A DNA stretch of 64,000 bases from Hippophae tibetana (taxonomy: Eukaryota > Streptophyta > Magnoliopsida > Rosales > Elaeagnaceae). The stretch is taken from NCBI GenBank assembly GCA_037013495.1, contig CM072805.1:21540669-21604668 (forward strand), written 5' to 3'. This document shows positions 25,501-39,250 of this stretch, piece after piece; position 1 is the stretch's first letter; each line of letters starts with the position of its first letter. The position numbers and the translations under genes were made by a program. Below the pieces are notes generated by a model. That model did not search any database. It was not told where the DNA came from and saw only the letters and a list, made by a program, of their open reading frames with translations.

Positions 25501-28500
25501 GGAAGGTTGTTGCAACTGTGGCATTTGGTATGGGGCTCGATAAGAGTGATGTCGGGGCTGTAAGCAAAACAATTACTCATAATTATAGTTGTCTCTTGCA
25601 TCATTTTTTTTTTAATTTTTTGCATCATATACACGTGAGGTATTATCTTAGAAAGATATCCAGTGCATACACTTACTTTCATTACATGAATGGGTTACCA
25701 GTTTTTATTGTACATTGCTGTCTAGATGAATGGCATGTGTTTTAAACTCAAAACTTATAAGGAATAATATGTTACAGAAATAAAAAACAATTTCAAGTAT
25801 TAACTGACTATGATGATTAAGATATTAAAATGGAGCTACTGACTTCAAATTATGACCCTTTTGGGATGCATTGCTAACAAATCATGCACGTATGCTTGTT
25901 ATGGTTACATATTGCAGCATGCATGTTCATGTCATGTTATCATCCTTGTGTTGCAATATGCCTGCTATTTATTGCATGTCACTTGGGAGTATATTGTTAT
26001 TCTGATTTTCTAATATCACCTCTTTCAGGTGATCCATTATAGTTTGCCTGAAAGCTTGGAGGAGTATGTTCAGGTGAATCTTTGCTTTTAACTGGTTGCT
26101 TTTTTGAAAAAAATAATAATAATTTTTTTTTTCTCAGAGCCTCAACTATAGTATGACTACATCTTGTAGGAAATTGGACGAGCTGGACGGGATGGGACTT
26201 TGTCTTATTGCCATTTATTTTTAGATGATGATACATATTTCAAGCTACGTAGTCTCATGTTCAGGTACACAGATATAGATCCTATCTTATGCTATCCTTT
26301 TACACAAAGGTTCTATGGATTTAGAACTGATATGATTATTGTCTTTTCAGTGAAGGAGTAGATAAATATGCAGTAAACAAATTCCTTTCTCAAATTTTCC
26401 CGACTAACAATAATTTAAAAGGGAAGATATGTTCATTAGTCAAAGAATCTGCCTCTCGCAAATTTGATATGAAAGAAGAGGTTCTTCCTTTGCCGATATA
26501 TTTTGAAAATTTTTAGTTTCTTTCTCAATTATCATGACTGGTGATTTATGCTTAAGTGAACGAGAACTCTTGTTTTACATAGCAAATTTTTTGTGTAGCT
26601 AAATTTTTGATGATGCCCTAATATAGAACATGCAATCTGGTTAAGTAGACCATATAGTTGCCAAGAATCCATGGGTTGCCGCAGAAAAAAATCAACCTTT
26701 TCTTCACATATTACATTTTTTTTTAATAAAAAGGATGACAGGATCTGACCACACAAAGTTTCCGGTGATTATCTATATTTATTATAAAATCATTTTCAGC
26801 GTGTTGCTTTTACCTTTCTCTGTGTGTGTATGTTTCTTTTAGGCTTTCCTGATAGGTTGTGGTTCTATATTGAAAAAAAGGGAAGAAAAAGAAAATAGAA
26901 AATGTAGCTATGTTTAGTGATTTTAACTCTAGTCAGGCTGATGTTTGAGAATTTTGGAAATTGCTTTTGAAATTATTATTCTGCCTCACTTTTGATGGAT
27001 TAGTCCCAGTTCTTGAGTCAGCCCGTTCTGATTGTCTTTAGGTTTTCCATTTGTTAGTTGTTATCAACCGAAACAACTTTTTCTCTATTCTGACACAGTG
27101 CTACTAAAAGAAAATGCAACATCCCGAAACAATAACTAAACATTTTATTGATTCCTCGTAATAGACTCAAATAATGTTTCTCCTAGAATAACAAAGTTCA
27201 TAATAAGGTTTAAGCTCTAAATGTTTGAAAAACTAACTTTTGAAATCCGTGCCAGTATTCTACTACTTTATTCTTAAAATCTACAAATTATGTAATTAAA
27301 ATACTTGAGCTTAGGGGAGCTTGGATGAGTGTCACTACTCATTAAGTAAATTCACCTTACTTGGAACATTAATCAAACATAATATATGAAAAGCACCTAG
27401 ATAACAAGCAAGTATTTATGATATGCTTACGTTTATGGAGTGGTGCTTGCAATTCATAGGCATGTCTAAAAATATATTTCAAAACTTTATTATATTTATG
27501 AGTAGCATGAACCATCACTTTAAAAACTTATCATAGTCCAGCCTTTTACATAAGTCACCCATTAGCAACCAACACATATGAAATGTTGTGCAAGTGATCC
27601 TTAAATTATAACTTAATAAAAATTAGAATTTAGAATTCCCACGAGAATTCTCACATGCACAAATTCATCCAAACGAAGTAAGAAATCTTATGTCACTAGG
27701 TACCTAAACTTACACAAGAGACACGTCCCACAAATGACACGTAAACTCATCATAGTGCCCTTGACATATGGTATTGCTCCAAGACAAAAAAAAAAGCATC
27801 ATAAAGATGGTTAAAGTATTATGTGAAAACATATTGTTGCTTAAAATTTTGCTTAATTAACTTAATTTTGCATGAAATGTTGCTCATAACAAACTTGTAA
27901 TTGCCATGATGTGTTTTAATGATGCTAATGTCATACTAATAATGACCGTATGAACATAAGTAGACTTACACCAAAGTTAAAAAAGTTTGTGAAAATATCT
28001 CATTCCACATAATCATCATACACGAACATAGCACAATTAAGCATCTTATATAATATCAAAGAACATTCATTCATACATAAAGTATCAAACAAGGTATCTA
28101 CTTACCTGATACGAACAAACGGCACAATTATCAATTAATTCAAAGCAAGCTTAGTCTAAAACAAATTATACTTGTATAAAAAGTTAGGCTATCATAACAT
28201 TTTAAACCATAGGTCTTATAGATAAAAATCCGACCCAAAATTCTTACTTTTACGCAGCCGTAGAACTAGGAATCCTTATTGGTTTAAAACTCCAACTATT
28301 TTGACCACTCTCCAGTTTTTACATTTTTTTCCTATCCTTTTGAAACAGAGAACTAAGTTCCCAATGAGCAAACATGCTTTTAAACGCATTTAGCTCCCGT
28401 CCTTTTCCTTCCCCCCCACCCCCCACAATATCAAATTTAAATCCTTGCTTATTCCAGCTAAAACTCAACTAAAAAGATCATTCTGTTTTTTTATTGATTA

Positions 28501-31500
28501 TTTTCAATAATGTGAACTAATTAATTTCAAATTGATTTTTGGATTCTAAATAAATATCTACTATAACTAACCCTAGTTCAATAATATCCAAATTTTAAAG
28601 CCAAAGATTTTCTAGAATATTATACAACACAACTATTTTCTCTTCTTTTTTGTGGATATTACAGAGAATTTGCTGATTTTTTGTTTTTGTGCAGGTTATC
28701 CTCACAATTTTGACACACTTAGAGTTGGGTGAAGTGAAGTACTTGCATATACTGCCACAGATTAATGTAACATGCTCTTTGAGTTTTCATAAGGTAGTAA
28801 ACCTATCTACGAATTTCTGCTCAATTTACAGCTCTTTAGCTTGGATCCGTATTTTAGAGGCACTTTGGAGGTGCTTCTACTGCTCCAGCTGGAGCTGTGA
28901 ACAAACATATATTAGAGGGAATTATATAGAATAGCCTTTCACGAGAGTAGAATATTTGATGTTCTCATGATAGTCTTATAGAGCTTACATGGGGTGGGGA
29001 ATACATTTCATTGGGATGATTGTAAGAGAAGTCAATCTTAATTGGCATGTGTCAGTTTTATGAGAGGAAGAAATTACTCTTCCTTATAGTTATCTTTATG
29101 TTGTCATGTCGTAATGATTTGGTGATGCTTATCATTTTTAAACTTTGAACTGCAGACTTCCCCAACTCTGCTTGCTGAAAAGGATGTTTTTGCTGCAACA
29201 ATTCTAAATAAGTGCGTTTTGTCAGTAGTCTACACTACGGAAGCATCTCATGCTATTTTAAGTTGAGTATCTTTTTAATCAGATTATTCTTATTGAGATT
29301 TCCAGGTCTGAAATGAAGCAAGGGCAATATGTGTTCGACATACCAGCTGTGGCAAACAATTTGGGAGTTTCTACAACTGACTTGTTAAATCAGTTGCAGA
29401 ATCTAAAGGTATGGACCTTATAAAAGAATAATATCTTTAACTGCTGGAGTCGAGAGTAGAACAAAAAATTAACCTGTGAAAGTTTTTAGAGTGGAGTTTC
29501 CAAGGTCATCACGTTTTTAGGGAGGATTATGACATAAATGTTCTCTTTTTGGTTCCCTGTTAATTAATATTTGTTCCAACATTAACCTTCCTTTAATTGA
29601 TTGCAAAAGGGGGGGGGGGGGTGAAAAAGTAACTACCTTGAATCTTGGAACCAATATGTTTGTTGTTGAGATAATTCTCTTTTATTTCTTAACATGTTTT
29701 GAGCTTTTAGAATCATAATCTTGACAATAGTGCTGTACCTGGGCATCCACATTCAAAAGTCAATTTGTTTGCCCACCAATAGCTGTAGATTAAATGACAT
29801 CACTTCCTCCAGTTAAAGGAAGTTCTCAATTCAAATCCCTCATCTCTGGTTGTAAAGTCATTGCTGATTGTTAAAAACAGAAAAAAAAAATAAAGAAAGA
29901 AAAGTAGAAAACTCAACCGTATTGGTTTTCTCATAAAAGTGGGCATAAAAATTCTGTCATTTTTCTCTTCATATCTGTTCACTCACAGGATATAATTAAG
30001 ATATGCTTCTCTTCTCTTTAATATGACTTTAGCTGAAGGGAGAAGTGGCATATGAGTTGAAGGACCCAGCTTATTGTTATACGATTGTGGAAACTCCTCA
30101 AGATTTGTGCTCTTTTTCAGCGCATCTTACAGAATGGTTATCAGAGGTTGAAAGCTGCAAGGTATTATTTTGTTATCACGTGGAAGTATTATCAATTTTT
30201 TTTTTGGGTCAGGGACTGAGTGAAAGTATTACCATTTGTTTACAATATCAATGCACATGGCATTGCATACACTAGGTGTTATGTAATAGAATTAAGTGTT
30301 TTTTTCTTGCTCAAGATTGAGACCATATAGGAGTAAAGTCATCATTGTGAGTTTCTGTTTTAGACTTTTAGGGTGTCCTATAGGTCATTCATTTCAGACT
30401 AACGATAAAATGGATCTGGTCATGTAATTTGTTTATCTGCTCTTTTTCTTCGGTGTAAACCCCCATTTGATTAGCTTTTGCTGGTTGATGAGTTTTTTGA
30501 ATACTTTGCATGCATGTGTTTCAACCTAATATTTACTTGATTTTTCCCTTTATTTATAGGTACGGAAGTTGGATTTTATGTTTAATGCAGCTGTTTTTGC
30601 TGTTAATGCCTGTAAGAAGACACATGGTTGCAGTGGTGTTCAGCACACACCATGCTTGCAGAAAACAATTATGTCTTATTTTGAAGAAGATGATAACTGT
30701 GATGTCCCTAATAAGATGAGTGAAAGCAGGTTTGTCGTGGACTTTGAAAATAAATGGTTCCAATCTCTCTGTTTATTGTATACATGTGACCTGATGTTTT
30801 CTTTTACCTGGAGATGCTATGCAAACTAATAGCATTATCATTTTCATCTGCAGCCCATTTTTGCGAGCAGATATAAAAGTAAGAGTCACAAAGTTGTTCC
30901 TATATTCTACAATCAAAAAATTTGTGCCTAGCATTTAACTTTTTCTTTGTTGGTATAACAGGTCTTTCTGCAGAGCAACTCTCACGTCAAATTTACACCC
31001 AGAGCTGTTGCAAGGATAATGCATGGCATTGCTAGCCCAGCTTATCCTTCTATGATTTGGTCAAAGACACACTTCTGGTATGTTAAAGAGAACCAACTTG
31101 TTTATTTTTTACCCCATTTTTTAACATTGAAACTTATTTCTATAATGTAGGGCCCTGCACGATCAGTAATGGGACTGCCCGAGCACCTCGATCAGATTTT
31201 TACTTGCATGCTTTGTGATTCTCTTGTTTGTAGCTACTTGACATTAGCATTTAGCAGCATAATAAGAAAATATCATGCCTATGTTTTAGTTGAGAATATG
31301 GTGTGCAGACTGTGATTTATTTGTAATACGGTTAGTTTGTCAAATGAAATTTGTATAATCAGTCTTCCAGTTGAGACGTCAAGAAGAAAAACCTTATAAC
31401 TAAACATTATTGTTTGAACAAGTTACTAACCTAAATATTTAAAGACAGTTTATGAACTTATCATATGTTGAGAAACTCATCCCCAGAACTATTTGACTAC

Positions 31501-31754
31501 TAATTGGTACAAGTCACTATTCAGTTGCCCTTTAAACAAACTTATAGCTTTTTGGCTAACTTGGCTGGATGTTAGTGGCATCATACCTCTTACAAGTGAA
31601 AAATTTAATAATTCGAGTTCATTTTGAGTCAAGCCCATCTAATCGTGTAATTGTGAATTGCAGGGGAAGATATAAACAAACAGATTTCCAGGTTGTAATG
31701 GAAGCGGCAAAGGCAGAATTGATTAGTTTTGTGGGTAAGGATGCAATCAGGTAA
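22516..31754 (+). CDS. RECQL5: RecQ-family ATP-dependent DNA helicase, plant RECQL5 type (962 aa)
   Basis: Nineteen coding exons: 22516-23700, 23798-23851, 24125-24237, 24387-24599, 24708-24789, 25128-25181, 25286-25360, 25506-25559, 26029-26073, 26170-26264, 26351-26480, 28695-28793, 29156-29211, 29306-29408, 30033-30161, 30560-30729, 30854-30878, 30962-31077, 31664-31754. All are GT-AG and in phase. The start is the first in-frame ATG and gives [20 protein letters not shown], as in Arabidopsis RECQL5 (from memory). Motifs: GYDSFRDGQ (319-327), Walker A LPTGAGKS (344-351), DEAH (443-446), SEWSHNFRP (aromatic loop, 449-457), AMTATAT (478-484), [23 protein letters not shown] (625-634). It should unwind DNA 3'-5' in repair or recombination. 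The residues 1-300 region is serine/basic-rich and likely disordered; the C-terminal region (about 700-962) follows plant RECQL5. Confidence 0.96.
26481..28694. other. Expanded intron 11 of RECQL5 with probable foreign DNA
   Basis: This 2.2-kb intron sits within a gene whose other introns are mostly 80-900 bp. The part from about 27110 (TGCAACATCCCGAAAC) to about 28460 differs in style from its surroundings: mixed composition, scattered CA-rich and homopolymer tracts (for example a C-run near 28411-28422), and no protein-like frame. The opening motif resembles the end of some plant retroelement LTRs, but I could not find a paired end or a target duplication, so no family is named. Confidence 0.4.
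29745..29905 (+). mobile_element. Probable tRNA-derived SINE in RECQL5 intron 14
   Basis: A short noncoding segment has a tRNA-like A-box region (TAGATTAAATGACATCAC near 29786-29803), a B-box-like TTCTCAATTCAAATCCC near 29822-29838, and an A-rich tail at about 29877-29905. Size, box spacing and tail fit plant SINEs. No clear target duplication was found, so the ends are approximate. It does not touch the exons. Confidence 0.4.
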
Positions 31755-32782
31755 ATTTTAAAGCAGAGCTATCTAAGGTGTTAAATAGTTGAAAGTATGG
31801 TTTGTTCGTATTGCTTCTAAGATCCTGCAAAAGTTGTCATGACCAAACAAGAAAAAAATGTTTCAGAAGTGCTTTTTGGGGTCAGAACTCATAAAGCACA
31901 TTTAGTGTCTTATTATTATTTGGTCAAACTTACAGATTCTGAATGAAAATTACATATTCCCTTAAATTTGCAGTTTGGGATCTGATATACCCACATAATA
32001 CAGAAACAGAAGGCTAAGATGTTATCAACAAGAAAAAGCTTATGAACAGTGCCAAGTTTCACACTTGACAGGTTCAATGCTGACATCGGACCCCCTCCCC
32101 TCCCTCCTTCGCCGGGGTTCGAATATGAATTTGGAATCAATCAGCCCTTGTTTGCTGCTTTGGGTGAATTGGCAAATCGAAGAAAAACTGTTAGAGGGGG
32201 ATACAATCTTGTCATGTAGAAAGGGCAAGATTTGAATACATATTCACCTTGATTTTCGATAGGTAGAGAGCTTCAGTAAATTCAGACGGATTTCATACAA
32301 ACCAAGGTAAATCTAAACAACTTTTGTGATGAAACAAGTAATTACCAAAAGCTACGACTCTGTGATGCTATTCAAGTTTTGTTGCATTATTGTGTAAATG
32401 ACATGCTAAATAAACACCTCAGACTGGTGGTAAAGGTGTTAGATATCTATTAATTAAAAAATTGTATTAGAATACAAATCAATATACAAAAGACTTGTTA
32501 ACGGATGTGATTGTTCACACAAGAGATTTGCCTTTAGAGAGATTCCCTTTATTACGCTATAAATGAAAATTTGCCATGTTATATATGGTTTATAATTAAG
32601 TATGAATATTGCCACTTTTAGAGTTAATTTTTTAAAATTATATGTTTTATATTGTTAATGTATTTTATATAATATTTAGATGATATTAAAGTTTTAATGA
32701 TTTAATAAAATTATAATATAATACAATAGATTAAAAATATACTTATTATTCATACTTTAGAAATAATTTTAAATGTAACGGA

Positions 32783-32827
<45 letters not shown>

Positions 32828-35800
32828 ATTGAATGAAATTATCTTAATTTTTATTTTAATAATAAAGAAAAATATGTTAAAAATATAAATAATATCAATA
32901 ATTGATATTAATTAAAAATATTTAATATGTTATATGTAAAAATTTCTTTACAATAATATTATATTAAAAATAAAAGTCATACATATTCATTAAGCATAAC
33001 CATTTGTTATCATTAGGGTAAATATTTTAGGTTTTATTTTTTCTATTCAAAATGGAAAAATAATATATGGAGTCAAACGTTTAAAATACTTTCATGTCAT
33101 GTAATAACAGGCTATTACGTGCTCGTTGTCAAATTTATATCTCTATCTCTATTTTGCTTTTTCTAAAATATTATAAACTTATCATCATTTAATAATTAGA
33201 TCATTTTAACTTCAAAATTATTATTTAACAAAAAATTAATAAATTTAATTGTGTGTATATATATATATATATATAAGATTTTAAATATAATTAAATTATT
33301 TAATGCTCAATTATTATGCATAAAAGTTTAAATGAAAATTAACTAAAAATACAATTCATTATTGTTTTCGTTTACATAAGAACCCTGCTATTAATAACGT
33401 TTATTAAAACCGCGATGGTTCCCGGTTGTTTCCTACAATCTTTGCCCATCAGTTAGTACATTTATAATTATAAAAATAAATTTCTAAAATTAACCAATAA
33501 GGAGGCATATATCAGTTAACAATTAGATTTATTCTTCATAATTTACGATATCTCTTTTCTAATATTATTATTTATTTATTTATTTCGAATGAGACGTACA
33601 TATATAGAAGTGATAATTTAATATGTATTTTGATTTTTTGAATTGAAAATAAATTGTATCTAATTTGATTCACTTCAAAAATCACTAAAAAAATAAGGGT
33701 TGGATTAGTATCATTTTGATAATACATAAATAAAAAATAATTATGATTATTGTTAGTTTTGTAACAACACAAATTTTTTTAATTTAAATTAGAATTACGA
33801 TTCATAACACAAATTAAATTTAATTTAAATTACGATCATATTAGTTTAAGTTTAATTAATTTAAAATCTAAATTGATACTACTGTTAACATATCTCAATA
33901 CACTAAGATTATTTAAACATTTAAATCATATAATATTTGAGTCTTGTTTTTAGGTATATAAATAGTATAGTATTTTTTCTTTTAAAAAAAATATTTATCT
34001 AAGTTCACTTTCAATAAGTCGATATAATGGCAACGTTATTAATAAACATGTCTCTTCGTCTTCTAATTTATATGTAATAATCACATTCTCTAATGAAACG
34101 TATGTATTCATTTTCTATTTAATTGTTAATAATGCAATTAATGGATGGATATTTTGAGTTATAAATATATCCATAGGGATCAAATTTCATACCTTAATCA
34201 CCTATATAAGTTCAAAGTTACAAAAGAATTATAACTTAATTAATTTAATCCTTGACATATTTTCAAGAGGTTATATAGTATTCATTCATCTTATCGTTGG
34301 TGTTACTATAACTATTATTTTATCTCTAATTTTGTGTTTATTTTTTCTAAAACAAAATAACAAATGAAGTGATATTTTTCTATGTTTAATTTAAATCTCT
34401 TGTTTATTTATCTATTTCAACCAGTCAAATATTAAAATTTAAAATAAAATAATACAATAATTCATAGATTCTCATTGTTAATCAATCAGAAACATATATA
34501 TTGGGTTTATTGTAGAGCTTGATAACTTCTTGTTAGTTCCATTGTAAATTTTTCATGTCTCTAATTTTGTTTCTTTCTTCCTTAATTTTCATTTATACGT
34601 GCACCATTGATCTAGGTTTTCTTAATTAAGTAAATATTAGTGTTTTCTTAAATAAATAAAAAGTAAATATATTATTGGTATTTACTATTTAACATTCTTA
34701 TTTGATTACATTTGATTTCCATTATTTTTATTTCATTAGCTATAATTTTTCAATTATTTTATATTTTATATTTTACAATTTTTCTTTTAAATTAAAGATA
34801 TTTTAAAATAATAAAAAATACGAGCTAAAATATGAAATTTCGTTGAAATAACAGAAATTCTATCTTAAAATGATAAGAATGCTACACCACATGTTTCACT
34901 GTTAAGAGAACAGTTCCGATAGTTTATTTGGTCTTTTTTTCATATATATTTAGAATTGGTTTTTTGGGTTTTAATTTTTTTTTTAAATATTATATTTATG
35001 AGTCAGCATTAAAAAAAATTCTACTAACCAAAATTTTTAATAATAAGTAAATTGAAATATATAATAATATTCTCTTAAAAAATTGTTACAATATTTATTG
35101 CTACTTTATTTTCAAAGATCTTATTATATTTTTTTTGAAATAAAAATAAATAAATATTTTCTATGATACATCCTTAATTTTGAGTCACATAGTATTACCC
35201 TCAAAGCATTGAATTTCATTATTAAAAAAATGATGAAAATAAACATTTGAGAAAGGAAAGTATTGTTCTACTTTTACTTGAAATATTAAAAACTGAAAGT
35301 ATGAGTTTAGAATGTTATTATTATTTATTTGGAAAAAAATCCTAATTTAACCCATTTTTATAATATAGTGCATCAATTTATTTGCTCACATGTCATAGTT
35401 GGTTATTTTAATATATTTTTTAAAGTGATTATTGAATAGTTTCCTTCTATAGAATTTTAAACTGTAATTTTTTTTAAAAACAAAGTGCATTATTTAATAT
35501 AAAATTTATAATTAAGCAAGTGCAATTTTTATTAGGGACACATATATATATTGTAATTTTAATCTATTATAATATTTATAATTTTTTTTAAAGAAAACCA
35601 ATATATTTTATTATTTATAAAATTAGTAATATATAATCAAACTATTTTCTTGTTTAATAATTATCGCTATTGACTTTTGATTTGCAGTTTATAATGGTGA
35701 AATTCAATTAAATTTATCATTCTATTGTTAAGAAATAATAAAAGATATAACAAAATAAAACTAAATTGCCCACCATCTAAAGCAGTTTTCAATTCAAAAA

Positions 35801-36770
35801 ATAGCCCCTTTATATGGATAGAGAATAAGAAGGCACCTCCATCTTGGTCTAAAATTCATGAAAAATTAGCTTTTTATAATTATTAAAAAATTATATAGTC
35901 ATCAAAATATAATTTAATAATATATTTATATTGTTAATTATAATTAAATATTATTTTTATCATTTAATATTATTACATGATATATTTATAATATTTATAA
36001 TAAACTGATAACATATTTGTTATATAGGAAAGTTAGTTGTATTATTTTTTTAGTTTTGTCAGAAAAAAAAAAGTTAGTTGTGAGAACACATAACTATACC
36101 ACTAATTTGGAGTTCTTGTTTTTTATTTTTTATTTTTTTATTTACAACTTTTAGGGACAGATTTTCATTTGATAATTTTTGGTTAATCAAAACATGATAT
36201 GTTATATATCATACTTTATTTTATTTTATATTTGGAGAAAAAACCTCAATTACAATTTCTTAACCTTCATATTTATCATAAATTTAAGGAAAAAATTATG
36301 CTAAAATCATGTCAAAAAGTTCTATATCTTTAGGAGAGTTAAAATTTAAAATGTACTTAAAATAATAATATACGGGTTAGAGTTTTAAAAGTTTATGAAG
36401 TTTAATTAATATATAACACGCATATGTTATATCAGTACATATAAGAAGTAATATTTTAACTCATTTACAGTATTTAAATATAATTTTTTTTAAGATTTTA
36501 ATGAATTTTAAAAATTTAAATCTATTCATTTAATTTTTTGAGAATTTATAAAATTTTAATTATATTTAATTAAATTTTTTAAGATTTTTTGAAAGTTTAC
36601 AATTAAAGTCTTTATTTAGTTATATATCTAATTATTTATTTAATAAAATATCTACGAAAAGTATGATAAATTAAAAATTTGTATAACGATGAGACATATA
36701 ATCATATGTAAATAAAATAATACAAAAACTAAATATAAAAAAACGAGATTTTTAAGTGAAAATAACAAAT
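31755..36770. other. RECQL5 3' flank and AT-rich intergenic DNA
   Basis: The first few hundred bases after the stop should be 3' UTR; an AATAAA lies at 32409-32414 but its use is unproven. The rest is strongly AT-rich with no protein-like frame. It contains a long AT microsatellite at 32785-32824 and a shorter one at about 33255-33275. Short A/T-rich open frames (for example near 33572-33772) have low-complexity translations and are not supported as genes. Confidence 0.6.
32785..32824. repeat. (AT)20 microsatellite
   Basis: An uninterrupted run of AT dinucleotides about 40 bp long lies downstream of RECQL5. It is likely length-polymorphic. Confidence 0.95.
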
Positions 36771-36773
36771 GTC

Positions 36774-37636
36774 ATACAAATAATCTAAGATAAAAACTAA
36801 AGATACACCTAACCATTTAATTATCCATTATGAAGAATAAGTATCAAGTTACGAGGTTAGAACTCAGATTACACACTTAGGTAATGGCCCAAATTAATCA
36901 TAGGTTTTACAAGAAAGATGTTCATATTCGAACCAATGTTCCAAAAAACTCGAGTTTTACGAGTTAATCGAACCTACATTGGTGTTACTTGAAAAGTGAG
37001 CACATAAATACAAGTACAAATGTGTGTCTTAGAACAGATTCAATAATGAGCAACCCTAACTAGTTAATTTAAACAATTTATCAGATAGATTGAAAATAAC
37101 TTACAATTCTAAAACAATCAGTTAAAAACACAATATCATAATTATTATTGTAGGCTTGTTAATACATCAAACATAATTACAAATGTTTGATAAATTAACT
37201 TAATGAAAAAACCTACTTGATCAATCTAATCAAGTTTTTGATCAATCAAATACATAGTTCGATCGATCGAATGTCCTCTCGATCGATCTAGTATATCAAT
37301 TAATTAATTCCTAAAAAATGGATCGTTTCATTCATTAATATCAATTGATTGAATATTAATTCATCGATCAATCTAATCATATAAATAATTAATTGAATAG
37401 GTATATAGCTTGATCAATCTAATGACTACTCGATTGATCAAGTAGTTTATTTTCATATTATTCATATGTATTTAATTTTCAATCTAACGTGCATGGAAAC
37501 AGAGATATACCTGAAATGTGATCGATGAGGCTCGATAGTTCTTTAACTTAAAAATATTCTTTTAAGCATACCTAGAAACTAAAATTACAATTATATATTT
37601 TGTTTACGAATATCGCGAAAACTCACATAAGCCTTA
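36774..37636 (+). repeat. Unclassified dispersed repeat, copy A
   Basis: This is about 860 bp of noncoding sequence homologous, in the same orientation, to 51289-52420. Shared tracts include TGGTGTTACTTGAAAAGT (here) versus TGATGTCACTTGGAAAGT-like sequence, the string AGTATATCAATTAATTAATT, and CTAATCATATAAATAATTAAT. The second half is dense in GATCGATC/GATCAATC words. No coding capacity, terminal repeats or primer site was found, so it cannot be assigned to a family. It could be part of an LTR or of a non-autonomous DNA element. Confidence 0.75.
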
Positions 37637-37639
37637 GAA

Positions 37640-38739
37640 TATACCATTTGGTATATTTGTATGACAAAAACCTCTCTTTTACTACATAACGCTTATAGGA
37701 AAATTAATTTTTTACATAGTGATATTATCCTATGATCTGGTGAAACTATCTTCACTTCAATATCGAAAGTTTATGTTTACACTAAAAAACAATAACACCA
37801 ACAAGCAAACAACTTTCCCAAAAGACTCATTATTCATAATAGCTTAATGTATCTAATAATAAAATAAGGAATAATGATCAAAAGAGAATTAAACAAATGA
37901 TAGAAATTAAAAATAACTCTTTTTTTATTAAATATCTAAAAAAATCAAAGTAATTTAGAAATAAAAATCTCCCACAAAATTAACTATCGCTTTTTTTTAA
38001 TGTTTCAATTTAATTCAAAAATTTTGATACCAAATTTTTTCTCTATTTATCATACAAATAAATAATGTAATCATGAAGCAATAAAATTAGGTTGAGCAAA
38101 CAAGTGGTGTATTTAATGACTTAAGAGATAAGTATACATTCTAAAAAGCTCAGTACAATCAAAATAGAGAGCTAAAAATAATATGTTTTCTAAAATATGA
38201 ATAAACTATTTCTAAGTTCTACGACTACTCTAAATAAATTAGAATAAAATACAAATTTATAAAAATTGATATATATATATATATATATATATTAATTAAA
38301 GGTAATAAACTTAGCTTAATATGATCATAAAAGTACGCATAAATGATGAAATTAATTTTGTTCAAAGTATTTCTATCCATTAACAACATAAATATATGTA
38401 GACAAGACACATAAATATACTAACACATGTGGTGACATATCGACAATCACTAAAAGTAAAATGTGTTGAAACTACGATAGGACTTTAATTTATTCATTTA
38501 TGATTAGTTACGAAAGATTTAAAAGAAAGAGTTTCACCTATTATAAAAAAATTACAATTGAATTTATAATTACATAAAATAAAATTTACTTACCAAGAGA
38601 ACTTTAATCTATTTTTTTAGTATTCTCCTCTTATATTAATTTTTTGTGAATCATTGATTATATATTGTTTTTGTATAATTAATTGTGGCACTTTCTTTTT
38701 GTATATGCAAAAGCTTTTATTTTTTATTTTTACCTTTGA

Positions 38740-38776
<37 letters not shown>

Positions 38777-39250
38777 TTAAAGGAAATATGCACAAGTTAA
38801 TATATCTAGTATAATGACTTTCACATTAGTTGTGAGGTAGTCATCTTTGCTCACTGTGGTAACTTTTACACATTATAATAGTCACTTTTCTCAAAATTAG
38901 GTGTTTTTCTATAACATCATTTTATACAATGAAAGACGGAATTCAACCATAAATAATGACATATTTATGTGTTCAATGAGTGTGCATAAGTTCATGTTAA
39001 CATCAATAATCAGATGTAAGAAATATGTAAATACAAAAGTCAAAATATCCATTTGTATAATATATAACCAATTAATTTTTTTTTGAATAAAGTATGTAAT
39101 GATCATGTCAATATTAAAGAATGTCTACTTTCCTCCTTTTTATTTTTTAAAACCAAAGAAACATTAATAAAAATAAAAACAAACAATCAAATTAAAGATA
39201 TTTACTTAGGTTCAATTAAGCACTCAAACAAAAGTATCTCTGTAAAATAA
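37640..39250. other. AT-rich stretch with microsatellites, possibly including copia remains
   Basis: No gene is supported. An AT run lies at about 38268-38291 and an (ATT)n run at 38741-38775. The right part (about 39050-39250) may be the decayed continuation of the minus-strand copia relic, but I see no motif that proves it. Confidence 0.5.
38741..38775. repeat. (ATT)n microsatellite
   Basis: About 35 bp of clean ATT trinucleotide repeats lie in intergenic DNA. Confidence 0.95.

Noticed and set aside
32100-32125. tRNA or SINE B box (GGGGTTCGAATATG) downstream of RECQL5
   Set aside because: No A box at the right distance, no cloverleaf and no A-rich tail were found.
37200-37440. CRISPR-like array from repeated GATCGATC words
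   Set aside because: Words are short, overlapping and irregularly spaced, with no constant repeat plus unique spacers, in a plant genome.
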